Shown here: one piece after another, positions 1-11,840 of the stretch | How positions within the stretch are numbered: the stretch's first letter is position 1 | Layout: each line of letters opens with the position of its first letter | Source of the DNA: Albula goreensis | Lineage: Eukaryota; Chordata; Actinopteri; Albuliformes; Albulidae | Length of the DNA: 64,000 nt | Assembly (NCBI GenBank): GCA_022829145.1 | Contig: CM040764.1 | Coordinates: forward strand, 11,862,049 to 11,926,048 | Direction of reading: 5' to 3' | The notes under the pieces: model-generated | Told to the model about the DNA's origin: nothing | What the model saw: only the letters and a program-made list of their open reading frames with translations | Databases searched by the model: none | Program-made: the position numbers and the translations under genes

Positions 1-1122
1 TAGGGGAACTCAAGCGTTACTTCCAGAAAACGTCTGGTCTTTTCTATTGTCTACAGTTTAATTGTTGGGTCGTTTTTTTCCACACAACAAATATATACAT
101 ATTGCTGTTTACAAGTTATTTTTTCTGTTTTTCTATTTTGTGTTGCTCAATTGAACAACTCCTGTGTTTCTGTGACGCAAAGCGGAATTTCATTTTTGCA
201 TTATGAGTGACAATTCTCTCTCACCATCCGATTAAAATTCGAAGGTTTCTAATGTGTTCTTACATTGAAAACTTCCTGATCACATGGCTTTATTTGATGT
301 CAGATGAATGGAAAAACCAATGTCAAATTTACTATTACGTAAATAAACCCCGTCTTAATTCAGTCACTTGTCATAACTGACCCTTCAGTCAAGAGTAATT
401 ATTCATTATACTTAATTAAGAAGGAAGAGACTGGAGAAATATTCGCTGTTATCAATGGTTTTAACTGCACATTCTGTTTTTCTAGGACCATGCACTGGTG
501 AGTCGGAAACATACAATTGCACATTAACCCTCAGAACAAATTATGATGAAGGTTTAGTATGTAAACAGTTTTTCAATTGTTCTGAGTTATGCATTCTTCA
601 TCATGTATTTTTTCACAATAAATATCCATTTCATTTTGAAACTCTATGATTTGGACTTAAGGCCTGAATACCTCGGCGACATGAATACCTGCATATGTAT
701 AGGCTATGGGATGAATTCAGACATGAGCTTGAGTGCATTTTCAGAGTCTCATAATGATACGTTATGCAGAATATACACTTCAACGCAGGTCTGAATTCCA
801 CCTCGTGTGAATAACTACATATTTATTTATCTGGATGTTGTCATATGATAAACCCACGAATAGTCTCACGAAATTAGACTCTGTGGAGACCATTCACGCG
901 GCCCATATTACTGTAGTGTTTTGTTAATACTATGTCGGACTTCTCTGCCTGACTATACTCTATTCATTTGTTCTGTCGACATACGCAACACATGTCAGAG
1001 GAGTTGGCGCCGTTACACTGACATATATGTGTTAATGTGGCAATCCTTTCTGCGTTGAGGTGTTAATCACAAGTAGAGGCCCGTGTTATTATCCCGGGAG
1101 TAGCCTTCACTTCTGCACTTAC
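1..1122 (-). other. prrx1: 5' part of prrx1 intron 1
   Basis: This is the start of prrx1 intron 1, from the GTAAGT donor at 1122 leftwards. It is AT-rich and stop-rich on both strands. I see no exon, RNA gene or recognisable repeat. Short open frames near 455-800 on the plus strand have no family resemblance and are treated as chance. The intron acceptor is not in the window. Confidence 0.7.
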
Positions 1123-1369
1123 TCTCCTGTTGCGTAGTATCGCTGCCGCTGGTCAGCCCCGGAGATTCCAGCGTACTCCTCCCCGCCTCCCCGGTACTCT
1201 CGTCAGTCGGTGTCCCCACCATCTCCCCGGCCTCCTCGAGATCCAACAGGTGACTAACCGAGAAGTTCTTCTTAGCCTGTAGGTTTTCCAGATTGGCTGT
1301 AATCGGACTCTCTAGGCGGCTTGGAAGTGTAGCTTGTCTGTCCATTACATGTACATAACTAGAAGTCAT
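1123..1369 (-). CDS. prrx1: prrx1 coding exon 1 (paired-related homeobox 1, N-terminal part)
   Basis: The exon encodes the first 82 residues of a Prrx1 protein, a homeodomain transcription factor of limb-bud and craniofacial mesenchyme that acts in the nucleus. The translation starts MTSSYVHVMDRQ and contains LQAKKNFSVSHLLDLEEAG and ESPGLTSGSDTTQQE. These match the vertebrate PRRX1 N-terminus nearly residue for residue and include the PRX-type conserved segment. The start is the ATG at 1369-1367. The exon ends at 1123, before a strong GTAAGT donor (1122-1117), with one base of a split codon left over. This is where vertebrate PRRX1 exon 1 stops, just before the QLxSEEKKKRKQRRNRTTF homeodomain start. 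The homeobox exons are outside the window to the left. Which teleost copy this is (prrx1a or prrx1b) cannot be decided from this exon. Gene identity is secure. Confidence 0.95.
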
Positions 1370-2300
1370 GACGCAAATATAACGCCGGATAGAAACTGGA
1401 ATAATACTGCCGTGCGCGAGCTGAGTTATCCCTTACATATAAAACATACGAATAGTGCCTCTAAACCCATCAACAAGTCATATTTCTATCTGGAATTCAA
1501 GAATATCATAGATCCAGATGGAGTGCAGTCTCAGCTAGCGGCTTTTTTTGATGAACTTGTAGAATCGCAGACGCAAGAGCTGGTAAAATGCAGAGTTTTC
1601 CCCTTTCTCTTGAAGTTGATAGATTGCCTACGAGAAGCTGCACCCCAGCTTCTGTTCAAAGAAAGAACAGCGTACCATTCGCTTTCTACAGTCTTGCCTC
1701 GGTTCTTAAACAACATTCAACTGACTTCTTTTCCGCGTAGTCCATCTGAGTCACAACCGTAGATGACTAAGGTCCTAGAAATTAGTTATGCCTTAAAGAC
1801 GCGAGCATGAGTAAGCGCTCGGTTTACGGTAGATCTATGAAGGCTGGGCGCCACCGCTTTTCTGGAGCCAGCGCTGCCTCTCGTTTGGACAGGGAGACTC
1901 TGTAACTTCAAACGGATTCGAATGGCTTGCAGAGGAAACCTGAACGGGGAATAAATGAAAAATTGAGACCTCTGGGAGGGCTGACCGACCTAAAAGGAGC
2001 CTGTAATTACGTGGCAAAGCGTTTGTGCTGCCTCTGACGTTTTACAGACCCCCTCTCTCCATCACAACCACCCCTCCCAGTACACAATACACAGCAACGC
2101 GGAACCGTGCTGATTAGGGTCTTGAAGAAACTTTGGCACCATCGATTATTATCCCGGCGAGTGGCACTCCTCCCTATCCCATCTCTATTGTTATAACGGA
2201 GATACATTCTAATTATCTTTCATCTGTGAGGCATAGTATTGATTTGATGATCAGTGTGCAAAGTCTTCCACATACCATGCGTACTCTTTAGTTAATTGTT
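1370..2300 (-). promoter_or_regulatory. prrx1: prrx1 5' UTR and promoter region (extent uncertain)
   Basis: The sequence directly upstream of the prrx1 start codon must contain the 5' leader and core promoter. It is less AT-rich than the surrounding DNA and contains CpGs, for example around 1800-1930. I see no convincing TATA box at a fixed spacing, so the transcription start cannot be placed. An open frame on the opposite strand (1334-1762) overlaps the leader and the start codon and is probably chance. Confidence 0.5.
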
Positions 2301-2682
2301 TTTATTTCTAAGAGTTTTTTTTAGGGGTGGGGGTGTAAACATGCAGTCCAATCAAATCTATATTGTTCCCCAGTTGTACTACAGTTCTTCCACTGAGGTG
2401 AGAAATACAAAAGTTTAATTTTGATCATACACACTAAAGTAGGACAGTTACGCTTCTTGTAATTAACTATGCAGTTTATTTGAGCTCATGGAGAAGAAAA
2501 ACGGAGAATGTCATATTTCGCAAATTTGACGTTTGCAGGGCTAGCCAAACACAATCAGCCGACTTCACTGTTTTTACATTTCCGACATTCTGATTACACA
2601 CCAGCAAGTTTTCTGACAAACATGCGAGTTGCGTGTATTTTTCCAAGGTCTATTTAGAAGAAATATTTGCATTAACCATTGC

Positions 2683-2684
2683 GT

Positions 2685-2717
<33 letters not shown>

Positions 2718-2729
2718 AAGAGAGAGAGA
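2683..2729. repeat. (TG)n(AG)n compound microsatellite
   Basis: A short TG run passes directly into an AG run with one A insertion. It is an ordinary compound microsatellite. Confidence 0.9.
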
Positions 2730-3703
2730 TCTGTGCCTGTTGTTGGTAAGATTCAAGGCTCCGAGCTGCCATAGTAAGCTCGTAGTATCCAGCCCCTGAT
2801 CTGGGAAAAGAACACTTGATGCCATCAAAGGGCTTTAGATTGAAACCAGATGTGCAGTGCCTCTTTCCTTCTTTCCACGCATTTAATTAAGGCGCTGGGA
2901 TAGCGCTGATTTCTTCTCATCATTAGTTTCCCTCCAGAGCCCATTTTCTCCTTACAGCCAAAGCGCCCATGTTGATGCCAGTACATAGCGTTGGCCTTTT
3001 CATCTGTAAATATGCCGAAATGCGCAACCCTGTTACCATGTGTTAGGGGAAAGTTGACTGTCTTTTTTCATCTGTGCACGTAAAAAGGGAAAGGAAGTTC
3101 ATTAATCCACACAAGTCTTACTGTTTGATTGCACCGAAACATAAATGCCTGTGCCAGCGACTGGAATATGTTGGCAGAAAACATACCGAACGCTGGATTT
3201 CTGTAAGCACTCGAGAAACCAACAATCAGTAACGTTAACACTAGACAAATTCAAAATCAAATTTAACTTTATGTTTTCTCTAAAAAATCAAAAGGAATAA
3301 CGTGTTGTCTAGGAAATGCATGGTACCCTTAAATATGTGCATGGGACTTGAAGTAGAAATAATAAAAACATAGGTAGTTTAGAATGGGTACCAATTCCCT
3401 TGTTGAAATGGAAAATTATTCGAGTATTTGCTTCAGGCAAAAATAAGTACGCGTAAAACCTGTGCCATCAAAAGAAATGGAACAGTGAATAAGACACACA
3501 ATAAGATATGAAATGGAGCTAAATGTTATTTTGGAAGATTTGGGACTTAAATGTGCACACATAACACATCATATTTGTAAGGCATACACAAGAATATGCT
3601 TATTATTTATTAATTACATAATGCAACATATTACGAATGCTGTATACATTGTACACCATGTCAAACATAAATTACAAATATTAGGCGAGACTGGTGTACT
3701 ACT

Positions 3704-3730
3704 ATAATAATAATAATAATAATAATAATA
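3704..3730. repeat. (ATA)n microsatellite
   Basis: About nine uninterrupted ATA/TAA triplets in AT-rich intergenic DNA. Confidence 0.9.
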
Positions 3731-4257
3731 CAAGACGTAAAAGAGTAAGAAATGCTAATTAAGTAAAGAAAACAAAACTTTCTTTATTGTGTAACCACAG
3801 ATACGGTTGTGCCTATGCCTCCCAACTCCACAAAGTGCGGAATCCCCGACTTAATATTGTTTCCATGCTATTTCAGAAAATTTCATTTAAAACCCAAAGA
3901 TATCTTGGTTTAGTTTCCAAGGTTTTGCATTTTAAACGTAATTATCAATTTAAATAAGCGAATGGTTTGGTACAGTTATGTAATATATTTAAATGTATTG
4001 TTTAATTTGAACCACCACACTCAAGGTTTAACTCACTGATTTACACTAAATAGGTTTAAAACGAAAAGCTGAACACATATTTCCTTTACATGTGTTGTAT
4101 TAAAGAAAGATACTTTACTTAGAGAGCTAGAGAGCTTTTAATTCTGATGAGGTATGAAGAGTAGGAAAAGATATTGTTTTTTTGCGAATCAGAATCATAA
4201 GAACACTTATTTGTACTTTAATAAGCAGATAAAATATCTAAAAAAGGGTTGTCAATG

Positions 4258-4278
4258 TATTATTATTATTATTATTAA
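4258..4278. repeat. (TAT)n microsatellite
   Basis: About six TAT/ATT triplets. It is the opposite-strand counterpart in composition of the ATA tract about 550 bp to the left. Confidence 0.8.
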
Positions 4279-5564
4279 TAAAGTATAATGTAGTCGTATA
4301 AACCACACCATGACGTTAAAGAGCTAAGGGGTAAATTACAGTCATGCAGAACTTTGTAACTACTGTGTTGTTTAATTTGGAGCAGATTTATTTTGTGTGA
4401 GAATACCACAAGCAGTTTGTAATTAGTGTTTGTAGTCATTGTGATGAACACCGAGTCACACAGGCTGCACGTGTGCAGCCACTTCGCGATTTATTCTGCA
4501 GGACAGTGACGTAGGCTGCAGCCAAGAACAACGGGTACTCACTGGGTGCTAATTTTAACTATTAAACAATATATTCAATCGTAAACAACAAATCTGAATA
4601 TTTGATCCTATTGATAACAAAAGAAAATTATGACTTCATGTTAATTTGGTTTCGATATAAATGTGTAAATTATGCACAATGTAATCCAGAAAACGGAATC
4701 GAATACTCACAGCGAACCCATTTTATGATAAATATTCTACTATTTGAATACTTCATTTTCGTTAACAGAGGGGATATTTTCCACAGGCTGGTTTTGTATT
4801 TCTGTAAATAGAAATGTCTCAGTAACCTATCGTCCAACTTTGCCAATTACACAGAAAGCAACGGGAGGGGTCTTGGTGCAGTAGCCTATGCATAAAGGTT
4901 TTATATTCTAATTAGTAAGGTACAATAAAGAGAATATAAATTTCAAATTGATTTGAGACAGTTGTCTTGTGTCACGTAGTTTCCATAATCAGCACCAACG
5001 GTCACTGGACAGCACTCCATCACTGAAGAGAGGCGCGAGAACCATACGCAGGAGTTAGGTACCAGTTTGTTACAATGTATACTAACACCATGGTCATCAT
5101 ATACATCTGGCATTAAAAGAAATACAATATTATCAAACATCAGATTTTGCTTCATCAAGCCGACCTAATCCATGTGCACTACAATAATAGCACATTTCTT
5201 GCGGGAGGGAATTATGGAACTGCATAAACCATTACAATTATAAAATTGTCTTTTAATAAATAAAAATGACTGTTGATGTCATTTACTATTTACAAGAAAA
5301 CTGATAGTTTTTCACAATTACGTGCAACATCTCCTAATGTTACATTTATTGTTTTATGATAAAACAAGCCTTGTGCGTTTTATGGGAACATAAATGTGTG
5401 CTCGTTTCAAGAGCGTACACCTATAGGCTAACACAAAATGTTTCACTTAGTGGAAACCTGAGTGTTTTTCCTGTAGAGCCATTCTGAGTGTTTATTTTTA
5501 AGTGTAGACTACTGACAGTTTAAGAGCTCCACAAAGAATACCACTTAAATTCTTTAAAGTTAAT

Positions 5565-5594
5565 GAAAAAAAGAAAGAAAGAAAGAAAGAAAGA
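5565..5594. repeat. (GAAA)n microsatellite
   Basis: About seven GAAA tetranucleotides following an A-rich lead-in. It is a simple tandem repeat. Confidence 0.85.
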
Positions 5595-8339
5595 ATCCAC
5601 AATAACTGTTACATATACGCCTCACAAACTTTAGCTAAGACTAATGTATGTGACTGCGTTAGCATTCCCATTGAAATAATTAATCGCTTCTAGAAACAGG
5701 TAAAGGAACCTGAAAAGATTCCTAATCAGAATATTAAGAATCTGAACACCCGTTAATTAAATTGCGAGATGATAAAATGGCTTGACCTGATAGTCAAACG
5801 TAAAAATTGGTAAATATTTCAGAATATATTTTATATTAATCAATAACAGATTTGCATGAATACACTAATTATAGGCTACATACGAATTTAGAAAAGTAAT
5901 GGGATGTATCGTAAAACTTTGTCAATTTTCACTCGTGCAGAAATTGTAAAATGTCGGTCTAATTACCAAAATATTCGAACAGTCAGTCTGACTTAATTTA
6001 AGGGAACATTAAGGAATTTCGCATCGTTGTACACATAATGTAACCTTCAGGATAGTATCTGCAAGGGAAAAAGCTGAAAAACCAGACATTGTGCTACAAC
6101 TCATGACATGATGTACAGTCCATTGATTAATTTTGTCATAAAAATTCAGGACACTTTGAATAAACGTAGCAATTTGTAGAATATAGCCAACTTTGTTTGG
6201 TGTTAGCAGAGCTTTTAACATTTACGGTGATCCTTTACAACTGCACTTTAAGTTAACGGATTGCCTAATTATTAAAGATTTATGTTAATCAAATTAATAT
6301 ATTTCATGTCTTATATCGTATATACAGTGTGTCAAGGGCAACTATATGTAACTAATGTGCGACCAGAGGCTCCGGATTTTCAGTGAGTTTATCTCACCGC
6401 TTTTCACTTATCAGGTTACATGCATCTTTTCCAACCTGTCTGAGAAACTGGATCCAAATAAATCAGGAACAGTTGGGAGGGAACCCCATCCAAGTTAAAT
6501 CCTACGTTTTATAAAATCGTATACCTTTATACCTAATTTATGTTACAGCTGTACTATATAATCGTTCGTTCAGCGTATGGTTTCTATTATAGCTAGGAAA
6601 AAGTTGAGTCATTATAATCAATTTGCTAATCTCACCAATTTTTTTCCTCAGACTGGCGGTTATTGTTTTGGCGCTATGTTATTATATTTGCAAGAAAAGT
6701 CCACCGCTTTCGAGAAATACCTGGTTTCATTCATATTCTGATGAATGATGTTTGACATAACAGTCCGGCCTGAGATCCATTTTGAAACAAACTATGGTAA
6801 GAAAACCTGACAAGGAAACAGTTTTTGGACTTGTGTCGAATAAACTGAACATAAATACTCTCTCACTTTTTGAAAGGAATCAAAAAAGCGAGTTGTAGGG
6901 GCAGCACTGGTAGGCTTACTGATCGGCCTTTTACCGTGAAGTGGGCTAAAGGACATTACACAGGCACAGTTACTTTAAATAACTGGTATTATGTCTGAGG
7001 AGAGTTTGATCACAATTTAGGCTACTATGAAGAACGCAACTGTATTCCCTTAAACTGGATGTGCTGTTTTCCTAGTCGCTTGTCATTAAAAAACGTCAGG
7101 TTCTGCAGTTGTGAAAACTGTCTCTTTGGACAGAAAAAACTACAACGACGTACATTGTAAGTTTAAACTTTATTTTAGGACTGAACCTTAACACATACAA
7201 CTCCAATGCCCGGTATGCACAATGAGTGAAAAAATAAGCTTCTTCAGCTTATTATGATAATACACACACCTACCAATTGCCAAATTTATTAAAGATACAA
7301 AACTGATTCAGCAGATGACAGCATAAGACAAATCTCAACATTCTATGACAATGTTATTAAAGTCAGGGTACACCTTTTAGTAACTTCATCCCAAAACAGA
7401 TGCTGGAAACTTTTTCTCTGTGCTCTGCTCCCTCTCCCCACCCGCCCCCAAAAAAGTTTTACAGGCTAATGCAGTCTGATTCTATTACTCATAAAGTAGG
7501 ACATCTGGATGCAGTTTCACCACTAAACACACAGATAAAATGCTGAAAAAAATGTAAGGCCAGCATTTCCAGTCAGACTCATTGTCCACCACCTTGAGGC
7601 GGAAAGATGCCCGCCCCTTTTACCCATGCACAGCGTCTTCTCATGGTAAGCGAATAATGAAAGCCTTCTTTCACAGGCAGCAGTTGTGTCTACACAATGT
7701 TCTCCCCACTTCACTGCCTCTCTCCTCAAACCACACACAATTTACACTTTGTCAATGTTTCAATGTTCTTCAAATGACTTTGCATGGCAAAATTATTCTT
7801 TATAATGTTAATGTAAAGCATTTATGTACAAGCTCACATTGACATGATTTCACTTTACACCCACGTCTTATTTACCCATTCCACAGGATGGTTTTGATAT
7901 ACCATGCTTCTTCATTCAAAAGCTACTTTGTAAATTGGATTAGAGAGATTGTTTGCTGGGTATTTTAGAATACACATTCGGATGTTTACATCATATACGC
8001 AGTACAGGACATCAAAAGGTTATTGCACAGCCCTTTGTTTAAAACGAGCTTTTCATCACACATTCTAAGGACTGTGATGCACTTCATTTGTGATTAAATG
8101 GACATTTGCATTTATAAACTGGCATTATTGCATAATTCAAAAATATAATTTATAAGAACAATATCCAGGCTACAGTATCAAATGATGTGTAGTGTTTATT
8201 CATATTTTCTGCACAGGTGGATTTAACTGCAAAAATCAAATACGACAGATACATCATTAGTAATGCTTCACTTTGAGCGGAGTGCAACTTGATTTGGCTT
8301 TAGCCTACCACCAACGTAAAACCTGGGAACATATAACAA

Positions 8340-8620
8340 GAATAGGCCACTCAGCCTAAATAAGATTGCCATTTAATCTTAGAGAATATCCAGTACTGTC
8401 TCAAATCTGGGCTTAAACACAGAAAGGGTCTCTACCTCCACTACATGACCTGACAACCTATTCAAAGTATCGATAATTGTGTAAAATAATACTTCTTAAT
8501 GTCAGTACTGAATCTATTCTTAGCTAGTTTTTATTTATGCACCCTTGTTCTACAATATGATTTCACCCTAAATAGATTTATTGTAGTTCACCTTATTGAG
8601 CCCTTTATATTGGATAGACC
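8340..8620. repeat. degenerate fish interspersed repeat (SINE/LINE-tail type)
   Basis: The segment contains, in order: a run about sequences being 'common in the group' (CTCAGCCT), an 'ACCTGACAACCTATTC' block, a GTAAAATAATACTTCTTAATGT block, and GCACCCTTGTTCTA. From memory this order resembles a family of old retroposon copies seen in many lower fish, in which a 'tgttccaag...aagaagtgcttcct...gccccttgttct' core recurs. I cannot give the library name or boundaries. It lies just downstream of the gorab stop codon and probably forms part of its 3' UTR. The call rests on memory of the family pattern only. Confidence 0.35.
8577..8582 (-). terminator. gorab: candidate gorab polyadenylation signal (AATAAA)
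   Basis: The minus strand reads AATAAA here, about 160 nt after the gorab stop. A second AATAAA lies at 8534-8529. Both are within the degraded repeat at about 8340-8620. Which one is used cannot be told from sequence. Confidence 0.4.
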
Positions 8621-8743
8621 ACTGAAGACCTCACTTTAGTTAACACATCATTTAAGTGACAGGAATGAATGATTTTGGCATCTAGTTACCATAAAGTGTA
8701 TGTGTACACCCCAGTGTGTTTCATTTGTGATATGTAGCAAGTG

Positions 8744-9191
8744 TCATGCGTCAGACGCTGGAGTCTCATTGGCCAGAGGCTCAGAGGGTGGGACAGAATC
8801 CATTACATCAGAACACTGCTCATTCCTCTTTGGTTCCAAGTCAGGGTGTGGACTTTCCCCCAGCTCACCTTCAGCACCGTGGCAGCCACCTTCGACTGCA
8901 TCCGGCCCTACCCCCTTGCCCACCTCAATGGCCCGACCAGCCTCTTGCTTCTGCTCAGCCTCCTCCTGCTCCCTCAGCATGTGCTCCACCTGGATCTCCA
9001 GCTCCAGGCTCTCCTCGTCAGGCTGCAGGTCCAGTCGCTGCATCAGCTCCTCCAGCTTGCGGGCCTTCCGCAGCTCATTCTGCTGGATGATGGAGCACAG
9101 GTGCTCTGTAAGCTGCTCTTTTAGCCCCGCTTTCTTGTGCAAGTCCAGCTTTGCTGCCACAAACTCCACCTCTGCCTTATCATACCGCTTT
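8744..9191 (-). CDS. gorab: gorab exon 5 (last coding exon and stop)
   Basis: Starts [17 protein letters not shown] and carries the most conserved block of the protein, [20 protein letters not shown], then [20 protein letters not shown] and an acidic tail ending SDA-stop at 8744. The tail after about EQKQEAGRA is poorly conserved, as in other vertebrates. The acceptor is GCCTTCCAG. Confidence 0.95.
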
Positions 9192-11680
9192 CTGGAAGGC
9201 AAACAACATGTTTTCTGAGGACTGCCCCTTAACTGTTGTGGCTCAGTTACACACTTATTGTGAGGGGGACTTACTAACAGAGTAACAAATGGAAGTTCAC
9301 CCCACTGCTGAAATGAAGAACAACAAAAAAGGATCAAGTAGCACTTTGAATTTGTTATGTAGAGTTGAGGAAAATCAATAATGTTTCAAAATAAACTGAG
9401 GGCCAAGTACAAAGTAGCACATCTGAACCAAAAGCACAGCCCTAGTATTGATTTAGTATAATTTGCTACATCAGCTGGGTTGTTGGCACCAGTATACCTG
9501 CATTCATTTTGAGTCAGTGTAATCAGTACTAGCACCATACATTGAATATCCTGCAGGTGGCACTGGAATTTTCAAATCAGTTAATGAATATCACAATGTG
9601 TGAAAGTTGTATCCCTTTTTCTCATAATTCATTGTGTAAACAATTTCAACAACTCACAATTCACTTCTCTTCATTCACTGTGTTGGTAGGTGCTGAAACT
9701 GCCACACCTAAGCGGCTAAACTTGTTCCGGAATGACTTCTATAACGCATCCCTACAAATGCTTGGTTTGGAATGCCAAACTCACTACTATGGATTTATGT
9801 TTTCATAGGACACGCCAGGGCCCAATTAGGGGATTTATGACAGACAGACAAATTAAAGCCAAGCAAAAACAGAAACACCAATGGACAGATTTCTGATCCG
9901 CTGTCGTATCCACCTTGCAGTAGAGTAGTCCCAGCTGGCCTGTTCTATTCGTCCTCGTAATATCCCAATGTCATTCGACACCATGTTATCCAGGGCGTGC
10001 AGCTCTGCCTGGATCCTCTTCAGTTTCACAGCTTCTGCTTGTGTTCTTTTGGATCTGTTTCACCCAGGAGAAGGAAAACAATGGTTCCCGCCCTCACAAA
10101 CAAGCTGCCATTTCATTTACAGGGTTAAGAAGACTCCAAGGGTAAAACTGTAAAATGTACATGCCATACATTTTATAGCATAAAATAAACAAAGGGATTA
10201 TGCAATCTGTATAGCTTGCAGTCTTATGCATGACATGAATAGATGTATTAGTGTACATGCTTTACCAGTTTTGCTGGTTTAGACTGAGGCATCCACTGAA
10301 TACACAAAGACTGCACTCAGTTTTTAAACTTCCCCTGATAAATTACAGCAAACCTGGCCCATTTGCTCTTTATATCCAACTTCAAATACCACATTTTTAA
10401 CTTCTGCACTAAAACATTGCAGTTTAAGTAAGGGCAGTAAGAATACTGTTTGTGTAGCCCAGCTTGACCGCCTCATAACCATGAAACAAACTATTGTCTA
10501 TAATATGCTCCCCAACTCCAGGTTTCAGCTTTATTACCAACGGCCAGTTACCACCTCAAAAGAAAAGGGGAGGGGCGAGTGAACAAAAGACAACATCCCA
10601 GACCCTCCATGAGAGTTTGAGCAGCTGATGTCCAGGCGAAGGGTTGTGCAGTACTTACTTTTCAGCTAATGTCTTTGAAAGAAGAGCTTTTTTGCGTTTA
10701 TTCTTCTCTTCCATCATTCGCTGCTCTTGTTGTAGGAGTTCCAATCTTGTTTTCTCTCGCCTGCAGATTTGAACATGGATGTCAACAATCAAAAGCAACC
10801 ATTTTGGTTCAGATAACATTCAAAGACTGATAAGCTTAAAGTGACTAATGAGCTTAAAACCCAAATCAGAGGGTAATTGACTCTAAATTTACATAGACTT
10901 ACTAACAATTCCACCTCCTGCTTCTCAAGTTCTTTAGCCAACAGGGTCATCTCTATGTCCGGCTCTGTTTGCGGGACCAACGTTGCCAGATCATCCTGTG
11001 TAGCTCTTGAAGCAATTTTGTTGTTTTCAGATAGGGACGGCGTAACATCGTTAGGTGCCTGCACTTCGGGTTTTATGAGACACTGTTCAGGCGGAAGAGA
11101 ACCAGACACCTGCTTCTGAACAGTCGCCTTGAGGGCCCTCTCCATCTGCAGCTGCTGACGGCTCCGGTTAGTAGGAGCGGGTCTTCGGCCACGACTGGAG
11201 ACGGCACCAGGTCCAACCGGATCTGCGGTGGCTAGAGGACAGGGGGTGGGGTGGGGAGCGGTTGCCTTTTCAGTTAATACGTACTCATTTTGTTTATTAA
11301 TCTAACATTACAAATTATTAATAAGCTAACAGGTTAAACAAATATATGGCAACATCCCATGTAGCCCATATTTAGTCAATGACATCAGGCACAAGTTAAT
11401 GTCTTCTGACGAGTTAGTAGGATAGTTTGCCTACAAGATATCCACTACATACAACAGACTGACCTCGTCTGTCTACAGGAAAGAAGCAAAATGTTCTATC
11501 AGTTATTTACGCTGGATAAAATATCAAGCTAGGGACGCAATGACAAGGAAGTATTTATAGCTAAGCAGCTAACGAAATTCTAAGCAGGCTAAATTGAAGC
11601 CTGCTAGCAGTCCGCCTAACTTTACCTTTCTGCTGCATCCTTCGGAGCTCATCATCGGAAAATCCGGCCCAGCCAGCCAT
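8744..11680 (-). CDS. gorab: gorab, RAB6-interacting golgin (five coding exons, complete)
   Basis: The whole gorab gene is present. Exons are 11680-11626, 11231-10907, 10760-10659, 10054-9914 and 9191-8744. Joined, they give 1071 nt, that is 356 residues and a stop, slightly shorter than the human protein, which also has five exons. GORAB is a trans-Golgi coiled-coil protein that binds RAB6 and SCYL1 and supports COPI traffic. Human loss causes gerodermia osteodysplastica. Evidence is the conserved start [14 protein letters not shown], a weakly conserved N-terminal third, then a long charged coiled coil ([37 protein letters not shown]) and the hallmark [19 protein letters not shown] segment. 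All introns have GT-AG ends and the reading frame is continuous. It is co-directional with prrx1, as in human, where GORAB is the upstream neighbour. No damage is seen. Confidence 0.95.
9550..9562 (+). promoter_or_regulatory. CTCF-like motif in gorab intron 4
   Basis: Reads CCTGCAGGTGGCA on the plus strand, 11 of 12 positions of the CTCF core. Predicted only. Confidence 0.3.
9914..10054 (-). CDS. gorab: gorab exon 4
   Basis: Encodes [20 protein letters not shown], then [20 protein letters not shown] and WDYSTA, matching human SKRTQAETMKLKRIQKELQA and its continuation. The coiled coil continues with no gap. The flanks are GAAACAG and GTGGAT. Confidence 0.94.
10659..10760 (-). CDS. gorab: gorab exon 3
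   Basis: Encodes [20 protein letters not shown] and the following basic stretch [13 protein letters not shown], the first part of the coiled coil. The flanks are TCTGCAG and GTAAGT. The frame joins exon 2 as VEL-REK, matching human VEL-QEK. Confidence 0.93.
10907..11231 (-). CDS. gorab: gorab exon 2
   Basis: Encodes the variable N-terminal third, rich in Ser, Thr, Pro and Gln, with the [11 protein letters not shown] motif (human SRQQLQREKAL) and ending LEKQEVEL. The acceptor is a pyrimidine-rich tract ending CTCTAG. The donor is GTTAGT at 10906-10901. A stronger-looking GTAAGT begins four bases further on but would break the frame (see findings). Confidence 0.9.
11626..11680 (-). CDS. gorab: gorab exon 1 (coding part)
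   Basis: Encodes [18 protein letters not shown] and one base of the next codon, followed by a GTAAAG donor. The start is the only ATG in frame ahead of the conserved GWAGFS motif shared with vertebrate GORAB. Confidence 0.93.
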
Positions 11681-11689
11681 TGTGCGCTG

Positions 11690-11840
11690 CAAATTAAAAA
11701 CAAATCAGCACATTCACAACGAAGGACATAACACTCCAGCTGCTCTGTCTTTCACTTCAACTTCCGTACTCAAAAGCAGCCATGCTTGTTTTGTTGCCAC
11801 GTTACAAGACCCAAAATAGGACCGCTTTGAACACTATGCT
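11690..11840 (-). promoter_or_regulatory. gorab: gorab proximal promoter and 5' UTR
   Basis: This is the short interval upstream of the gorab start codon. It contains an ETS-type site (ACGGAAGT on the minus strand, 11767-11760) about 80 bp upstream of the ATG, typical of TATA-less housekeeping promoters. No TATA box is evident. The exact transcription start is unknown. Confidence 0.45.

Larger units (their letters stand above)
2301..8340. other. intergenic region between prrx1 and gorab
   Basis: This is AT-rich, gene-free DNA upstream of prrx1 and downstream of gorab. It holds short microsatellites (about 2683-2729, 3704-3730, 4258-4278 and 5565-5594), a GC-rich near-palindrome at 4463-4480 and many TAAT/ATTA cores. 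In mouse, a limb mesenchyme enhancer lies about 2.4 kb upstream of Prrx1, so this stretch is the natural place to look for its counterpart. Homology cannot be shown from the sequence alone. No open frame has family resemblance. Confidence 0.5.

Noticed and set aside
1334-1762. 142-codon plus-strand open frame across the prrx1 start and leader
   Set aside because: It is antisense to prrx1 exon 1 and its 5' leader and shows no family resemblance. The length is plausible by chance in this GC range.
8700-9218. 172-codon plus-strand open frame (and two others) at the gorab 3' end
   Set aside because: These are shadows of gorab exon 5 in antisense frames. The Ser-rich composition follows from the reverse complement of Glu/Leu codons.
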